Assembly (NCBI GenBank): GCA_965230965.1
Contig: OZ246401.1
Span: 310,001 to 374,000 of the forward strand
Reading direction: 5' to 3'
DNA length: 64,000 nucleotides
Source: OLB23 sp965230965
GTDB lineage: Bacteria; Patescibacteriota; Microgenomatia; UBA1406; HO2-37-13b
Positions 51,623 through 62,200 of the stretch are shown here, piece by piece; the stretch's first letter is position 1, and the number at the start of each line of letters is the position of its first letter. The notes under the pieces are model-generated. The model saw only the letters and a program-made list of their open reading frames with translations, was not told the origin of the DNA and did not search any database. The position numbers and the translations under genes were made by a program.

Positions 51623-52336
51623 ATGGCAGACGTTTTGATTAATGAAATTCATCCAAGCCCTCTCGATGGGTTTGAATGGGTAGAGTTATTTAATAATTCA
51701 AACGAAAGCATTTCCGTTTCACGGATAAAACTTTATGATCAAACAAGCAAAGCTTTAAAAATAAACAAAGATGTTCTCTCGCCCTATACATATGCTATCG
51801 CCACAGCTTCTGCAGTGCTTAATAATAGTGGTGATACTATCCTCCTAGAAAAAGATGGCACTGTCTTGGAGACCATTACATACGGCGCAATAGAATCTGG
51901 CAAAAGCTATGCTCGCTGCGATAATATATGGATTGAAAATGTTATAGCAACATATGGATCAAGCAATCTTTGTGAAGAAAATACTTTACCCACAGGACAG
52001 CCTTCCAAGACGCCGACATCTACTCCCAGCACACCCGTACAACCCTTTATATCGTCACTATTAGTCACGATTGCTCCCACACGAAAAATTACGCAGTCGC
52101 TTGCAGCAATTAGTTTCAATACAAAACATGCTTTACTTCATCAGACAGCACAACCTTCTCAAAAAATTTCGCCGACTATTACGGTAGTAGAAAATGCCAA
52201 ATCAACACATCCTTCCCCACCACTACCCCTCTTTGCCATTGGTTTTTTTTCTTTAATTCAATGCATTTTTTTGGTATACCTTATTATTAAGCGTATTCGT
52301 TTTGGTGCGCCCGATAATTTGAACATTACACAATGA
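51623..52336 (+). CDS. Lamin-tail-domain protein with C-terminal helix
   Basis: The first 120 residues form a lamin tail domain (VLINEIHPSPLDGFEWVELFNN, then GDTILLEKDGTVLETITYG). Such domains occur on exported surface proteins. A Thr/Pro/Ser-rich stretch follows, then one helix near the C-terminus (about 205-226) with a basic tail. There is no N-terminal signal peptide, which is odd for this class; TAACAT ends six bases before the ATG, which supports the start. Topology is therefore unclear. It overlaps the VanZ gene by four bases. Confidence 0.7.
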   Translation: MADVLINEIHPSPLDGFEWVELFNNSNESISVSRIKLYDQTSKALKINKDVLSPYTYAIATASAVLNNSGDTILLEKDGTVLETITYGAIESGKSYARCDNIWIENVIATYGSSNLCEENTLPTGQPSKTPTSTPSTPVQPFISSLLVTIAPTRKITQSLAAISFNTKHALLHQTAQPSQKISPTITVVENAKSTHPSPPLPLFAIGFFSLIQCIFLVYLIIKRIRFGAPDNLNITQ

Positions 52337-52713
52337 AAAAAATTCTATATTGGGTGCCGCCATTATTCGTCATGCTCCTTATTTTCCGCCTTTCCTCACA
52401 ACCCCGCTTCACAGCTACAGGTGAACCACTTGAAGATTTTCTTATCTTCAAACTGCTTCATATGTGTGAATATGGGCTTTTAGCTGCGCTTCTCTTCAAT
52501 GCTTTGTACAATACGTTTGTACAAAAACTTCTCCCTGCTATAAGATATGCCGGGATAATTGCCATCTTATACGCAATGACTGATGAGTTTCATCAAGTAT
52601 TTGTTCCAACGCGCAGTGGTACTATCCGTGACGTAGGTATCGATGGTCTCGGCATTTTCATCATGCTCCACCTCATCTCTAAGACTATGAGAAGTCAAAA
52701 AGCTCGTAAATGA
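52333..52713 (+). CDS. VanZ-like membrane protein
   Basis: The 126-residue protein has four helices and the VanZ family pattern: FRLSSQPRF, KLLHMCEYGLLAALLF and YAMTDEFHQVFVPTRSGTIRDV with a closing GIDGLGIF. VanZ gives low-level teicoplanin resistance in enterococci, but most VanZ-like proteins have no known function and probably act on lipid or wall metabolism. It is coupled to the lamin-tail gene. Confidence 0.9.
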   Translation: MKKILYWVPPLFVMLLIFRLSSQPRFTATGEPLEDFLIFKLLHMCEYGLLAALLFNALYNTFVQKLLPAIRYAGIIAILYAMTDEFHQVFVPTRSGTIRDVGIDGLGIFIMLHLISKTMRSQKARK

Positions 52714-52729
52714 ATGTGATATAGTGAAT

Positions 52730-53647
52730 ATGTACACACATATGAGGCGGCTGAAAAAAATCATACATCATTTTTTTGTTCCATCTGAGCACAATAATTT
52801 TAGAGCAAGAGGACTGCATCTAGACATGCTTGTGTTCTTATTAATGATTGCCATAACCATAAACACAATTAATGATATATGGCCAGGCAAAATTCTTGGC
52901 TACGCTACCGATATCACCATTGAAAAATTAATTGCACGAACAAATCAAGAGCGAACGACACGAGGCCTTCCACCACTTCGCTATAACAATCAACTTTCCA
53001 ACGCAGCCTGCAATAAAGCTCAAGATATGTTTACCTACAATTATTGGGCACATTATCGTCCAGGCGATGGTACTGCCCCATGGTATTTCATAAAACAAAG
53101 TGGCTACTCATATGAATATGCAGGTGAAAATCTAGCACAAGGATTTTTGTTTAGCGATGCTGTGGTAGATGGCTGGATGAATTCACCCACTCATCGAGCA
53201 AATATCATGCGCGCTGAGTATGATGATGTGGGGTTTTGCGTATTGAATGGGGTCTTGCAAAACGAAGAGACAACACTCGTTGTCCAGATGTTTGGAAAGC
53301 CATCGCAACCTGCCAAACCAGCATTTGTCGCAGAAGTACAAGCTGCTGAAAAAGCGCCTGGAGATTCTGAGATTACTCCAACACCCATTGTTGAGAAAGA
53401 TCTTAAAAAAGTACTCGAACAAAAACCAATTGTTGCTGAAAAAGAACATCCAATTAGCCTTGCAGCGTTCTCTTTCAACTCATCATTTACTATTATTGGC
53501 TTATTGCTTCTTATTCTCGCTATCGATCTATTCTTTGCCATCCGGCTCCAAATCGTTCGCGTAAGCGGTAGAAATCTTGCTCATTGGCTCTTCCTTGGCT
53601 CTATTGCAATTGCACTATTCATCGTTAAAACGGGTATGATTTTATAA
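52730..53647 (+). CDS. CAP (SCP/PR1-type) domain protein with membrane helices
   Basis: The protein has an N-terminal helix (about 30-48), a CAP domain with LIARTNQERTTRGLPPLRY, WAHYRPGDGTAPWY, YAGENLAQGF and NSPTHRANIM (conserved His and Glu of the CAP cavity), and two helices near the C-terminus. CAP proteins are secreted or surface-anchored; bacterial ones are poorly understood but some bind lipids. Either ATG 52730 or 52742 is possible; TATAGT at 52720-52725 would favour the second. It ends two bases before the next gene. Confidence 0.85.
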   Translation: MYTHMRRLKKIIHHFFVPSEHNNFRARGLHLDMLVFLLMIAITINTINDIWPGKILGYATDITIEKLIARTNQERTTRGLPPLRYNNQLSNAACNKAQDMFTYNYWAHYRPGDGTAPWYFIKQSGYSYEYAGENLAQGFLFSDAVVDGWMNSPTHRANIMRAEYDDVGFCVLNGVLQNEETTLVVQMFGKPSQPAKPAFVAEVQAAEKAPGDSEITPTPIVEKDLKKVLEQKPIVAEKEHPISLAAFSFNSSFTIIGLLLLILAIDLFFAIRLQIVRVSGRNLAHWLFLGSIAIALFIVKTGMIL

Positions 53648-53649
53648 AT

Positions 53650-53934
53650 ATGAAACGCTGGTCATTTTTTAAAAAAATAGAAAACGATGTCGCCCATCAT
53701 ATTATTGAGTATATTTTGCTTTTAATATCCGCCGCGTGTTACTTAACCTTTCTTTCACTTTTCAAAGGGGAACATGGAAAGCAATTGGTTGTGAGCTTTC
53801 TCTTTATCACCTACTATATACTCTGGGGCATCATTCACCACGCTCGCGACCAATCACTCCACCTCAAAGTTGTGTTAGAATATATACTTATTGGAGCTTT
53901 AGCAATGCTTTTGCTCCGCTCGTTATTAATGTAA
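53650..53934 (+). CDS. Small three-helix membrane protein
   Basis: The 94-residue protein has three hydrophobic segments (about residues 18-37, 46-62 and 72-92) and several His residues (AHHIIEY, IIHHARDQSLH). I do not recognise a family. It lies two bases after the CAP protein gene and ten before the RmlA-like gene, so it belongs to the same run of genes. The His in helix 1 and loop 2 could bind metal or haem, but there is no clear motif. Confidence 0.65.
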   Translation: MKRWSFFKKIENDVAHHIIEYILLLISAACYLTFLSLFKGEHGKQLVVSFLFITYYILWGIIHHARDQSLHLKVVLEYILIGALAMLLLRSLLM

Positions 53935-53944
53935 TAAAAACTAT

Positions 53945-54670
53945 ATGAAAGGCGTAATCCTAGCTGGCGGTCTTGCAACTCGCTTATATCCGTTAACATT
54001 TGCAACAAACAAACATCTCCTCCCTGTCTACGATAAGCCTATGATTTTTTATCCTATCCAAACCCTTGTTAACGCGGGGGTAAAGGATGTTTTAATTATT
54101 ACATCAGGACCCCATGCCGGACATTTTATTGGGGCTTTAAAAAATGGAAAAGAAGTTGGATTAGATCATCTTGAATACGCATATCAAGAAAATCCCAAGG
54201 GCGGCATCGCTGATGCACTTGCTCTTGCTGAAGATTTCGCCGATGGCGAACCGATTGCTGTGATCCTCGGCGATAATACAACTGATGAAAATATTTCAGC
54301 ACCTGTGCAATCGTTCTCTGAGGGAGCAATGATCTTTCTTCATAAGGTCAAAAATCCTGAAAGGTTTGGTGTACCTCGTTTTGACGAGCAAGATAATAGT
54401 AAAATTGCAGAAATTATTGAAAAACCAGAAAATCCACCATCCGATTATGCTGTCACAGGGCTCTATATATATGATAACCAGGTCTTCGACTTTATTCGCC
54501 AATGTGAACCTTCAAAACGCGGCGAATTAGAAATCACCGATGTCAATAACTTCTATATTCAAAAGGGGCAGCTGCGATGGGCAGAACTAGGCTTCTGGAT
54601 TGACGCAGGTACATTCGAAAGTCTTTATGAAGCCAATTCCTATTGGGCAAAGAAGGCTGGTAACGTATAA
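53945..54670 (+). CDS. RmlA-like sugar-1-phosphate nucleotidyltransferase
   Basis: The 241-residue protein has the nucleotide-binding start MKGVILAGGLATRLYPLT, KHLLPVYDKPMIFYPI and the metal-binding Asp in VILGDNTTDEN. It should make dTDP-glucose or a related sugar nucleotide. It is about 50 residues shorter than E. coli RmlA and lacks the C-terminal helical part that forms the allosteric site, so feedback control may be absent. RmlB, RmlD and a true cluster are missing from the window; the RmlC-like cupin at 35469 is far away. Confidence 0.88.
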   Translation: MKGVILAGGLATRLYPLTFATNKHLLPVYDKPMIFYPIQTLVNAGVKDVLIITSGPHAGHFIGALKNGKEVGLDHLEYAYQENPKGGIADALALAEDFADGEPIAVILGDNTTDENISAPVQSFSEGAMIFLHKVKNPERFGVPRFDEQDNSKIAEIIEKPENPPSDYAVTGLYIYDNQVFDFIRQCEPSKRGELEITDVNNFYIQKGQLRWAELGFWIDAGTFESLYEANSYWAKKAGNV

Positions 54671-54682
54671 TGGACCTAGGCC

Positions 54683-56176
54683 ATGAACAATAAAAAAATA
54701 TTACGCCGAGCACTACCCTTCATCATTATTTTTGCTATCAGTCTCGCTATTGCTCTGTATACATTTATCCAACAAAATTTACCAGGTTCAAAGGCAGCCG
54801 ACGAAACGTTGAGCGTAAATATTGCCAATGTGCGTGATCCTATCGCTACAAATGAAACATGGGAGTGGAACATGCTTGCTACAACAGATCGCAACCCATC
54901 GACGCCGATCGTTCTTACCTATACAGCAAATTGGTGTCTCGATCACACACATGAATCACCCTGTATTCAGGGAGCAACCGAAGACTATTTTTATCAAGTC
55001 GGAAGTGGCGAACTCACTGTCAACGCACGACAAACTACAGCAAAAATTAGACATCAGAGTGTAAATTGTGGAAGGGTTCAAGTTGAACTACAATATGAAG
55101 GCAAAACAGTTGCTCTCGCAACACACACAACAAATACAAAATGTACAGCAAATATGAGCGGCAGTGTATCTGAATATGTCGATTCTCCTGCTCAACTCAT
55201 TGAGGTGATCAACCAATTTCTTAAGACTATTTTAGGTTTGCTTGACGAAGATAATAATTCTGACGATAAAACCAATCCAATTGGTGAGGAACCCGGAACT
55301 CCATCAGAACCTAGCAATCCTGGGTTATGTAAGGCAGCGGGTGAAAGTTGTAATGAAACCTATCGCGAAGCGTGCGGCCAAGGAGAAGATGCTGGTACAA
55401 GAATTTGCTATAAATATGGCACGTGCGTAGCACCAGGAAGCGGTGTGCAATGTAGCTGGGGTACTGGATCATTCTGTGACCCTTGCGAATCTGGCAAGTC
55501 CATTAGCGATCCTGTGCCACCTATTAAACCACCACAAGTTCCACCAGAACAACCTGGGAATCCACCTGGTCAACCGGTTCAGCCACTTCCACCAGTTAGC
55601 AATAGCGACGCACAGGAAGTTGTCGACCTAGTAAGCTATATAAAAAATAACTGCCAATTTCCAAATTTTGATTTTGGGAGTAAGGTTGAGAGTGGGCTTG
55701 TGGCTGATGTAAATGCTGCAAAGTGTATGGCTGCTTTTAGCAATTCAAAAAATGACGGTCACACAAAAACTGAAATAATAGATAGCGCTGTAGGCTATAA
55801 GAGGTTGCAATGCGTCGGCTTTACCGAAGCCGCAGTAGCCGCCGCTTCTGGACGAAGCTATGATGGACCTGGCGGCCACGCATATCAGAGAGCAACAAGC
55901 AATAGTTCATACGAACTCGTCAGTCCTAGTCAAAGACCTGCTGCTCCAAATAATATCGCTGTATGGAAGTCTACGGCCAAAGTCATGCCTTTTGGACACG
56001 TGGCATATATAGTACAAGCTAATCAAAATACAATCACCGTTTTGGAAGCGAATTTTACAGAGACATTAAGTAATGGACAAAAACACCCATGTTGGGGCTG
56101 CGTAAGGGAAAAGACATATGTTATTAGAGAAGAACAAAATCAGCGCAATTTTGCAGGCTGGTTACAAAAAAGATAA
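54683..56176 (+). CDS. CHAP-domain cell-wall hydrolase with Cys-rich linker
   Basis: The 497-residue protein has an N-terminal signal anchor (about 10-30), a beta-rich region, a Cys-rich block (about 215-270), a Pro-rich linker and a C-terminal CHAP domain. The catalytic Cys is residue 377 (LQCVGFTEAA) and the His residue 439 (FGHVAYIV). CHAP enzymes cut peptidoglycan peptides or amide bonds. Its place before the VirB6-like gene suggests the VirB1-type wall-opening role of a secretion machine. TATAAT (54666-54671) ends 11 bases before the ATG. Confidence 0.85.
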   Translation: MNNKKILRRALPFIIIFAISLAIALYTFIQQNLPGSKAADETLSVNIANVRDPIATNETWEWNMLATTDRNPSTPIVLTYTANWCLDHTHESPCIQGATEDYFYQVGSGELTVNARQTTAKIRHQSVNCGRVQVELQYEGKTVALATHTTNTKCTANMSGSVSEYVDSPAQLIEVINQFLKTILGLLDEDNNSDDKTNPIGEEPGTPSEPSNPGLCKAAGESCNETYREACGQGEDAGTRICYKYGTCVAPGSGVQCSWGTGSFCDPCESGKSISDPVPPIKPPQVPPEQPGNPPGQPVQPLPPVSNSDAQEVVDLVSYIKNNCQFPNFDFGSKVESGLVADVNAAKCMAAFSNSKNDGHTKTEIIDSAVGYKRLQCVGFTEAAVAAASGRSYDGPGGHAYQRATSNSSYELVSPSQRPAAPNNIAVWKSTAKVMPFGHVAYIVQANQNTITVLEANFTETLSNGQKHPCWGCVREKTYVIREEQNQRNFAGWLQKR

Positions 56177-56182
56177 ACTTAC

Positions 56183-56650
56183 ATGATGAGAAACAGAATT
56201 ATTCTTGGATTACTTTTGAGTTCGGGCGTACTACTCATTATCTTAGTGAGTCTTTTTATTTTCACCGCAAGCAAAAGTCGATTGGCTAACCAGCCACTCG
56301 ATACACAGAATCCTGACGGTCGTCTGGATTCTGGTGTGGCAAAAAACCCTAATATAACAGAAGCCCCACAACAAAGTGGACCAGCTGACCCCATTGATAT
56401 TGATGCTGAGGTGGATGCTGAACAAAAGCGAAATTACCCAGATGTCTTTATTTACAATAAAATTCCCTTTGAAAATCAATATTTCAGCATTATTGGAGCT
56501 ATACGTTCTGAAGGAAATCCTGATTTCTCTTTCACTGTTACCATCAAGGGCCAAGACAGAGCCTTGGCGGAGTCTAAATTCAAAGATTGGTTGTTAGAAT
56601 TAGGACTTACACCTGGCCAAATTGCGGGTCTCCTCATTGAATATCGCTAA
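56183..56650 (+). CDS. Membrane-anchored protein of the VirB-like locus
   Basis: The 155-residue protein has an N-terminal helix (about 7-29), a Pro/Asn-rich spacer and a compact C-terminal domain with NYPDVFIYNKIPFENQYFSI and DRALAESKFKDWLLELGL. I recall similar sequences in Patescibacteria next to VirB6-like genes but know no function. Either of two adjacent ATG codons could be the start. It lies six bases after the CHAP gene, so the two are co-expressed. It could be a pilus or channel accessory subunit. Confidence 0.65.
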   Translation: MMRNRIILGLLLSSGVLLIILVSLFIFTASKSRLANQPLDTQNPDGRLDSGVAKNPNITEAPQQSGPADPIDIDAEVDAEQKRNYPDVFIYNKIPFENQYFSIIGAIRSEGNPDFSFTVTIKGQDRALAESKFKDWLLELGLTPGQIAGLLIEYR

Positions 56651-56691
56651 AGCTTGCACACACTCATTGATTTCATTAGAATGAAGACGAG

Positions 56692-58329
56692 ATGCAAAAA
56701 ATCCTTGCTACTATTGTTTCTATTAACACAAACATCCGTAACATGATTCTTGTAGGGTTCGTAGTTTTCGGCGTGTTTGCACTCTTTGCTCAACTCACCT
56801 CACCTTACGATATCAAAGTACGAAGGCCTGAAGAGAAACTCATTACTTACCAGCAAGAGATTGGTGACTTTCTAAAACATGCAAAACCTAAAACGGAGAA
56901 AGATGAACGTATAGTAGATGCAGTGCGTAATGTTTATTGCGGTGTATTTGGCTTAGCGTGCGATGAAAATTATGATACTTTTTCAAATGCAAATTTTGAC
57001 AAAAGTGCAATGGGAAAGGTTGCTAATTTAATGTCAACCCCTTACACAAACCCCCCAGCTTTAGGTTCATATTATGTTATGCATCAACTTAATGAAATGG
57101 GCATAATGCCCAAAGCATATGCTGCTGAAGGACTGGGATTCGCTGGCTTGGCTCCGTTTATGAACATCTGGAAAAAATTGCGTGATATATCATTTTTAAT
57201 TATTGCCCTCGTAATGATTTTCAGCGGATTCCTTATTATGTTTCGCACAAAAATGGATCCTCATCACGCAGTAACACTCGAGAGTGCTTTACCTAAAGTT
57301 GTCATAGCAATGATTCTCATCAATTTTTCTTTTGCTATCGCAGGTTTCATGATTGATTTAATGTACATTGCCACTGGCATTATCATTGTAATCTTTGGCC
57401 CACTCATTAGCCCCGACCTCTCACTATCCTCTATGCTTGATCATTTCATGAGTCCGAATCCTATTGAGTTGTTAAATCTAGGGATCGGAAATTACGAAGG
57501 TTCTGTACTCGGCGGTATCCTAGGACTGAAAAGATTATTTTACAACACACCTTATGCGTTACTCGGGATGTTTGGCACAACTATTCGAACAATATTTATT
57601 TTTGTGAGCGGCAAAATTATTGGCATACTACTATGGGTATGGATTGCCGATAAAATCGTTATAAGAATTGGTGATTTATTCGACACGCCAACTATTGCTG
57701 CCGTAGTTACGCTTATTGTCGTTGCTCTAGTCGGCATACCAATTCTTGCTATTTCTGAAATATTGCCAGTTATTGTAATTGGTTTTTTTGTATTTCTTAC
57801 CGCATTATGGGTTTTTGCCAGATTGCTTGTTCTTACATTCAGAACCTATATCAAAATACTTTTCTACGTCATGCTATCGCCCTTTATTCTTATAATGGAG
57901 GCATTGCCTGGCTCAAATGCATTTATTTCTTGGGCTCAAACAATATTTGTAGAGCTATTAACATTTCCGCTTATCATCGCCATATTCCTTCTTAGTGGAG
58001 CGTTCAGCAATGCAATTTCAAATGGTCAGCTATTAGCTTTGCCTTTTGTGTCAGCATTAAACCCTGAAAGTCTTGGTACTATAGTTGCTTTTAGTATAAT
58101 TTTCATGATTCCTGATCTAGTTGATGCCGTGAAAGCAAAATTTGCACCACAGGGTGTTAATATCCCTCTAGGATTTAATCTTTTTTCAGGTACCTCACGA
58201 CCTATGAAGGCACTCTACTCCTCTCCACGAGGAATGTATTTTGCTAAACAATTGTATGCGACAACATCGCTTGGTAAGGCTATTAAGGCTACCTTAAAAT
58301 GGGAAGGTCCAGGTAAAAGTGGGCACTAA
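56692..58329 (+). CDS. VirB6/TrbL-like polytopic membrane protein
   Basis: The 545-residue protein has an N-terminal helix, an extracytoplasmic domain with two Cys (YCGVFGLACDEN), and then about eight helices, beginning with KKLRDISFLIIALVMIFSG, and VIAMILINFSFAIAGFMIDL in the middle. This layout matches the VirB6/TrbL family, the inner-membrane channel of type IV secretion systems. The C-terminus is cytoplasmic and basic. It converges on the VirB2-like pilin gene with a 20-base gap. TAGAAT lies nine bases before the ATG. Confidence 0.78.
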   Translation: MQKILATIVSINTNIRNMILVGFVVFGVFALFAQLTSPYDIKVRRPEEKLITYQQEIGDFLKHAKPKTEKDERIVDAVRNVYCGVFGLACDENYDTFSNANFDKSAMGKVANLMSTPYTNPPALGSYYVMHQLNEMGIMPKAYAAEGLGFAGLAPFMNIWKKLRDISFLIIALVMIFSGFLIMFRTKMDPHHAVTLESALPKVVIAMILINFSFAIAGFMIDLMYIATGIIIVIFGPLISPDLSLSSMLDHFMSPNPIELLNLGIGNYEGSVLGGILGLKRLFYNTPYALLGMFGTTIRTIFIFVSGKIIGILLWVWIADKIVIRIGDLFDTPTIAAVVTLIVVALVGIPILAISEILPVIVIGFFVFLTALWVFARLLVLTFRTYIKILFYVMLSPFILIMEALPGSNAFISWAQTIFVELLTFPLIIAIFLLSGAFSNAISNGQLLALPFVSALNPESLGTIVAFSIIFMIPDLVDAVKAKFAPQGVNIPLGFNLFSGTSRPMKALYSSPRGMYFAKQLYATTSLGKAIKATLKWEGPGKSGH

Positions 58330-58349
58330 CTAAAGTAACTTCTACCGAA

Positions 58350-59174
58350 TCACATAAAGAAGAGACCCGGCAAAATCGCAACCCCGACTAAGTTCAGTAT
58401 GAATACTGAGAATATGATGAGTAACAATCCCAAAATACATGAGGTAAGTGATTCGCGTGATTGCTGAATAGATTCTGCTTGACCTTGTGAAAGCTGAATC
58501 CTAATAGCGGCAAGTATAATGCAACCTAGTGCAAATAAACCAGCGAAGCTCACCCCAAGACCAAAAACCCATTTTGTTAAAAAGTCATTTAAACTAAAAC
58601 GCACGCAACCAATTGCACTATAATAACCATTATCTGATCCACAGCGAATGCAGTTATCTCGTTCTTTATTTATCCGCGAAACTTCATTTGCCGATAAATT
58701 CGTATTTGAACCCCTTTTATCGACATCGAATCGATTGCGACACATTGCGACAATAGTTTCTCTCACTGTATCTGCTTTAACTTCACAGCGACATGATGGA
58801 TCTGAAGGAGAAACGCCATCGGGCTTAGGAACCCCTGCAAAACATGGCATTGCGCTCGCATATTTGTCTTGAGTTTCTAAAATAGATTCACGAGCAGTGT
58901 TCCAAGCTTTAAAGGGATTAGGAATTAATGGAATAAAACCTATAAACCCACTCATTTTTTCAATTATCCAAGGAACTTTGTCAATTGATTTAATAGGTGC
59001 ATAATAGCAACATCGCGCAGCTAATGGGTTTGTATAGATTCCCGGAACGCCACAGTTTGCAACTGGAATCGTTCTATCAAGATCAATATCACCACCAAAA
59101 GCATATGTTGCAGAGGGGATAAAAGGAAAGAAAATGGCAATTAGTAAAATAAATAGAATTGTTTTTCGCACCAT
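58350..59174 (-). CDS. VirB2/TrbC-like pilin with Cys-rich exported domain
   Basis: The 274-residue protein has a signal peptide (about 1-25), an exported part with about a dozen Cys (CGVPGIYTNPLAARCCYY, CRCEVKADTV), and then two C-terminal helices separated by ILAAIRIQLSQGQAESIQQS. This last part matches the two-helix VirB2-like pilins of Patescibacteria. The extra Cys domain is unusual for a pilin. It follows the giant-protein gene by 27 bases on the same strand, so they are probably co-expressed. Confidence 0.7.
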   Translation of the reverse strand: MVRKTILFILLIAIFFPFIPSATYAFGGDIDLDRTIPVANCGVPGIYTNPLAARCCYYAPIKSIDKVPWIIEKMSGFIGFIPLIPNPFKAWNTARESILETQDKYASAMPCFAGVPKPDGVSPSDPSCRCEVKADTVRETIVAMCRNRFDVDKRGSNTNLSANEVSRINKERDNCIRCGSDNGYYSAIGCVRFSLNDFLTKWVFGLGVSFAGLFALGCIILAAIRIQLSQGQAESIQQSRESLTSCILGLLLIIFSVFILNLVGVAILPGLFFM

Positions 59175-59201
59175 ATCAATACTATACCAAAAAGATGCGC
59201 A

Positions 59202-62200
59202 TTAATGACCGTGACCACCACCCCCACCTCCGCTCTTGCCACCGCCGCCTTTACCTACGGTTTCTCCTGCAGCATTAAGATAGCTCAGTATCCCACCTCC
59301 AAGAGCAACAATCATGTCTAATGAGAGAGCTTTTTCTTTCAGTATGTCCCTCTTGCGAGCACCTAACTCACGAAGAGCTTGATTCTGGTTATATTCATGA
59401 AATCGATATTCTTTAACTCTTGCTTCAGTAGCTAAACTCAGTGATGATCTGAAAATACTACGTAATGTTGGTCCTATAATAGGTATACGCCTCATAGAAT
59501 CTCCCAATCCTCTCAAAGTACGGCGTGCCGCATTCATTTCACTTAGTGATTCATATTCCTCTGCCTCAAATTTTGTCGGGGGTATATCTAATACATGTTC
59601 AAGTGTATTACAAAAAGTCCTAATACCATCCGCATCAAGGGTAGTATTATCAGTGCGACCAAGTACACGTTGATAGTATTCTCCTAACAAGCTAGTTTGA
59701 CCACCTCTTGAATTCTTCCAATTGAGTTCATGTATAGGTCCGAGCAGACCGCGGAAAACTTCAGGTTGAGAAAATAATCGTGCCCAAAATATTTCGTGTC
59801 TTACTCTATATTCATTTCCAAGGTCCGGACTAAATGAATGCGGATACTTTACAATTTTTGCTATTGCTTTTGCAATCTCCTTTGCACCATGTTCAATTTC
59901 TTCTTCATCTTTAGCAGCAGATTTAGCAAATTCTTCCAAAGCACCACCTTCTCCGGTTAATTCATTCCAGGCCTCAGTCATTTCTACTGATTTATTCACA
60001 TCAGAGCTTAACCTATTAATAGCATCAACGCCTCCCTGCTGAAACTCAAATGCAAAGTCAAAATATGAGCCGCCTAGCGCCTGATTAATCCCTCCTTGTT
60101 CGGAGGCCAACATATGCGCATAACGTTTGGCAAGAGATTGGCGCTTTCTTTTCCTTCCTGATACGCGATCATATCTATCTTTGTCTCGCTCTTGGAGAAG
60201 TCTCCTATTAAATCCTTTAAGTGTTGCGAAATATTCCTCAAAATCTACTTCCAGTTTATATTTGTCTTCTGTTAGAGCGCCCATACGTTCCTGATTGAGT
60301 TTATAATGGGTGCGGAGCTTATCTTTCGTCTCTGGATCATCAAAATCAGCATCAGTTAAATCTTTTGGATCCTCAGTTTGTCGAGCGATCTGCTCATCCT
60401 TACTGTCTTTTTTACTCTTGTACCTTTCCCATCTTTGACGTTCTACGGTATGAATAGCATCTATGTAGACAGGATACACTTCAGTTTGCAATATGTTTGC
60501 TGGCAAATTCTGAAAAATAGGTAAACGCTCTACATATGAATTAAGTGCGCTATATAGAGTGGTTTCACCTTCAGGCATATATCGGGGCTGTTCTAACGCA
60601 ATCAAACTCGTTGTAAAACGTTTTGAGAGATCATCAAAAATATATCGCTCATAATATCTTTCTAGACCATATTGAGTAGCTTTGCGGCCTTCTGCAAGAG
60701 CCTTTCTTCTACTTCCTGTTTCTGCTCCGGTTCTGTGCTCAGCATGCTCAGCTTTTTCTGCGCTTTTTATTCTGCTCAACATCCTCCTATCAACATCTTT
60801 ATCTGCCTCCATCATCTTCCCTACGTTTTTATCAATATACATCTTCACCAAACGTGGGCCACCTCGTGCCATTAAACGCTTAATCATATATTCATGTAAT
60901 TCCGTGCCTTTAAGATCCTTATCGACCTTTGCCTCCCTGAGATATTGATTCCTATAGAGCTCGTATTGTCGTAGGCGCCAGCTTTCGCGACGTAGCATGT
61001 GAAGCGAAGTTACATTGGCAAATTCATGGGCGGTAATATATTCATCATCAAAGTCGGCAAGATCGTCAGAACGACCTCGATAGAATGCTTCTTGATGCTG
61101 ATGATATAGATCATAAAGACGAGTGTGATTGAATGGTTCGGTACTCTTCCAACCGGTTTCAGCAGCATCGAGATCACGATGCTGATACAACATCCAAAAT
61201 GGGGCCATTTTTTCTCGTCCCCATCGCTCATCACTAAAGCTAGGGTGAAGTTCAGCAACCATTTTTTCAATACCAGTAGATTGTGAACCTCCATAATGTT
61301 GTCCAAGATGATATGGCTGTTCATGAGTCCCTTCACCCTTTCTTTTGGTTAAAAGCTTCGCATCAAGCAATACACCCCATGACTCACGACTATGGCCCCA
61401 TGCAATACCACTGGCCATTTTTATAGCACGCATCTTTTTTTTCTTTATACTATCCATTGTTTTCTTACTGAGTTTTTCTCTCAACTTATCATCACCATTT
61501 TCTCGCGCCAATTTATGTTCCAATTCAGCTTTTCTGTAGCCATCATCCATTGCTAACAGTTGAATATATGCACGATATTCAGCTTCCGTTAAACCTCCAA
61601 TTTTAGACATTGTTCCATAGCGCTCTGTAATAGTTCTCCCTGTCTGTGATTTCAATTGTTGAAGGCTTTGGATAAAAAGATTGTAAGCAAGATTAACATC
61701 ATCTTCTTTTTTAAAGGTCCATACCAAATCGGCTGGCTTAACGCCGTCTTTTTTAAGTTGCTCACCAAAATCTTTGTGGCTGCCACCCGTGTATGCAAAC
61801 CCGCGAGCATTATGGAAACCAACAGTAATTTTTTGCAGCTTAGTCAATGTAGCAGCCAAATCATCCACAAGTGCCTCACTCATCGAGGTCATCACATCAC
61901 GAGGCACTAAATAATCAGACATGCCGCCGACCATTAATCCCTCCGGGGAACCAAATTGATCACCTTCCCGACTCGTTCTCGTTTCTTCAGGAGTCGGTAA
62001 CATTGCATCGGTCGCTTCAAGTTTAATCTTTCCAGGAACATCCATCTCAGTATCGCCAGCGATTTCTGTACGAATATTGCGTGAGATACGGTCGACTATC
62101 AAACTTATGTATTGTGTCTCTTTTGAACTATTCGAGTCAACAGTACCACTTAAAGCAGAAAGTAGATCACGCACAACTTCTTTAATATCATTGCTCATTT

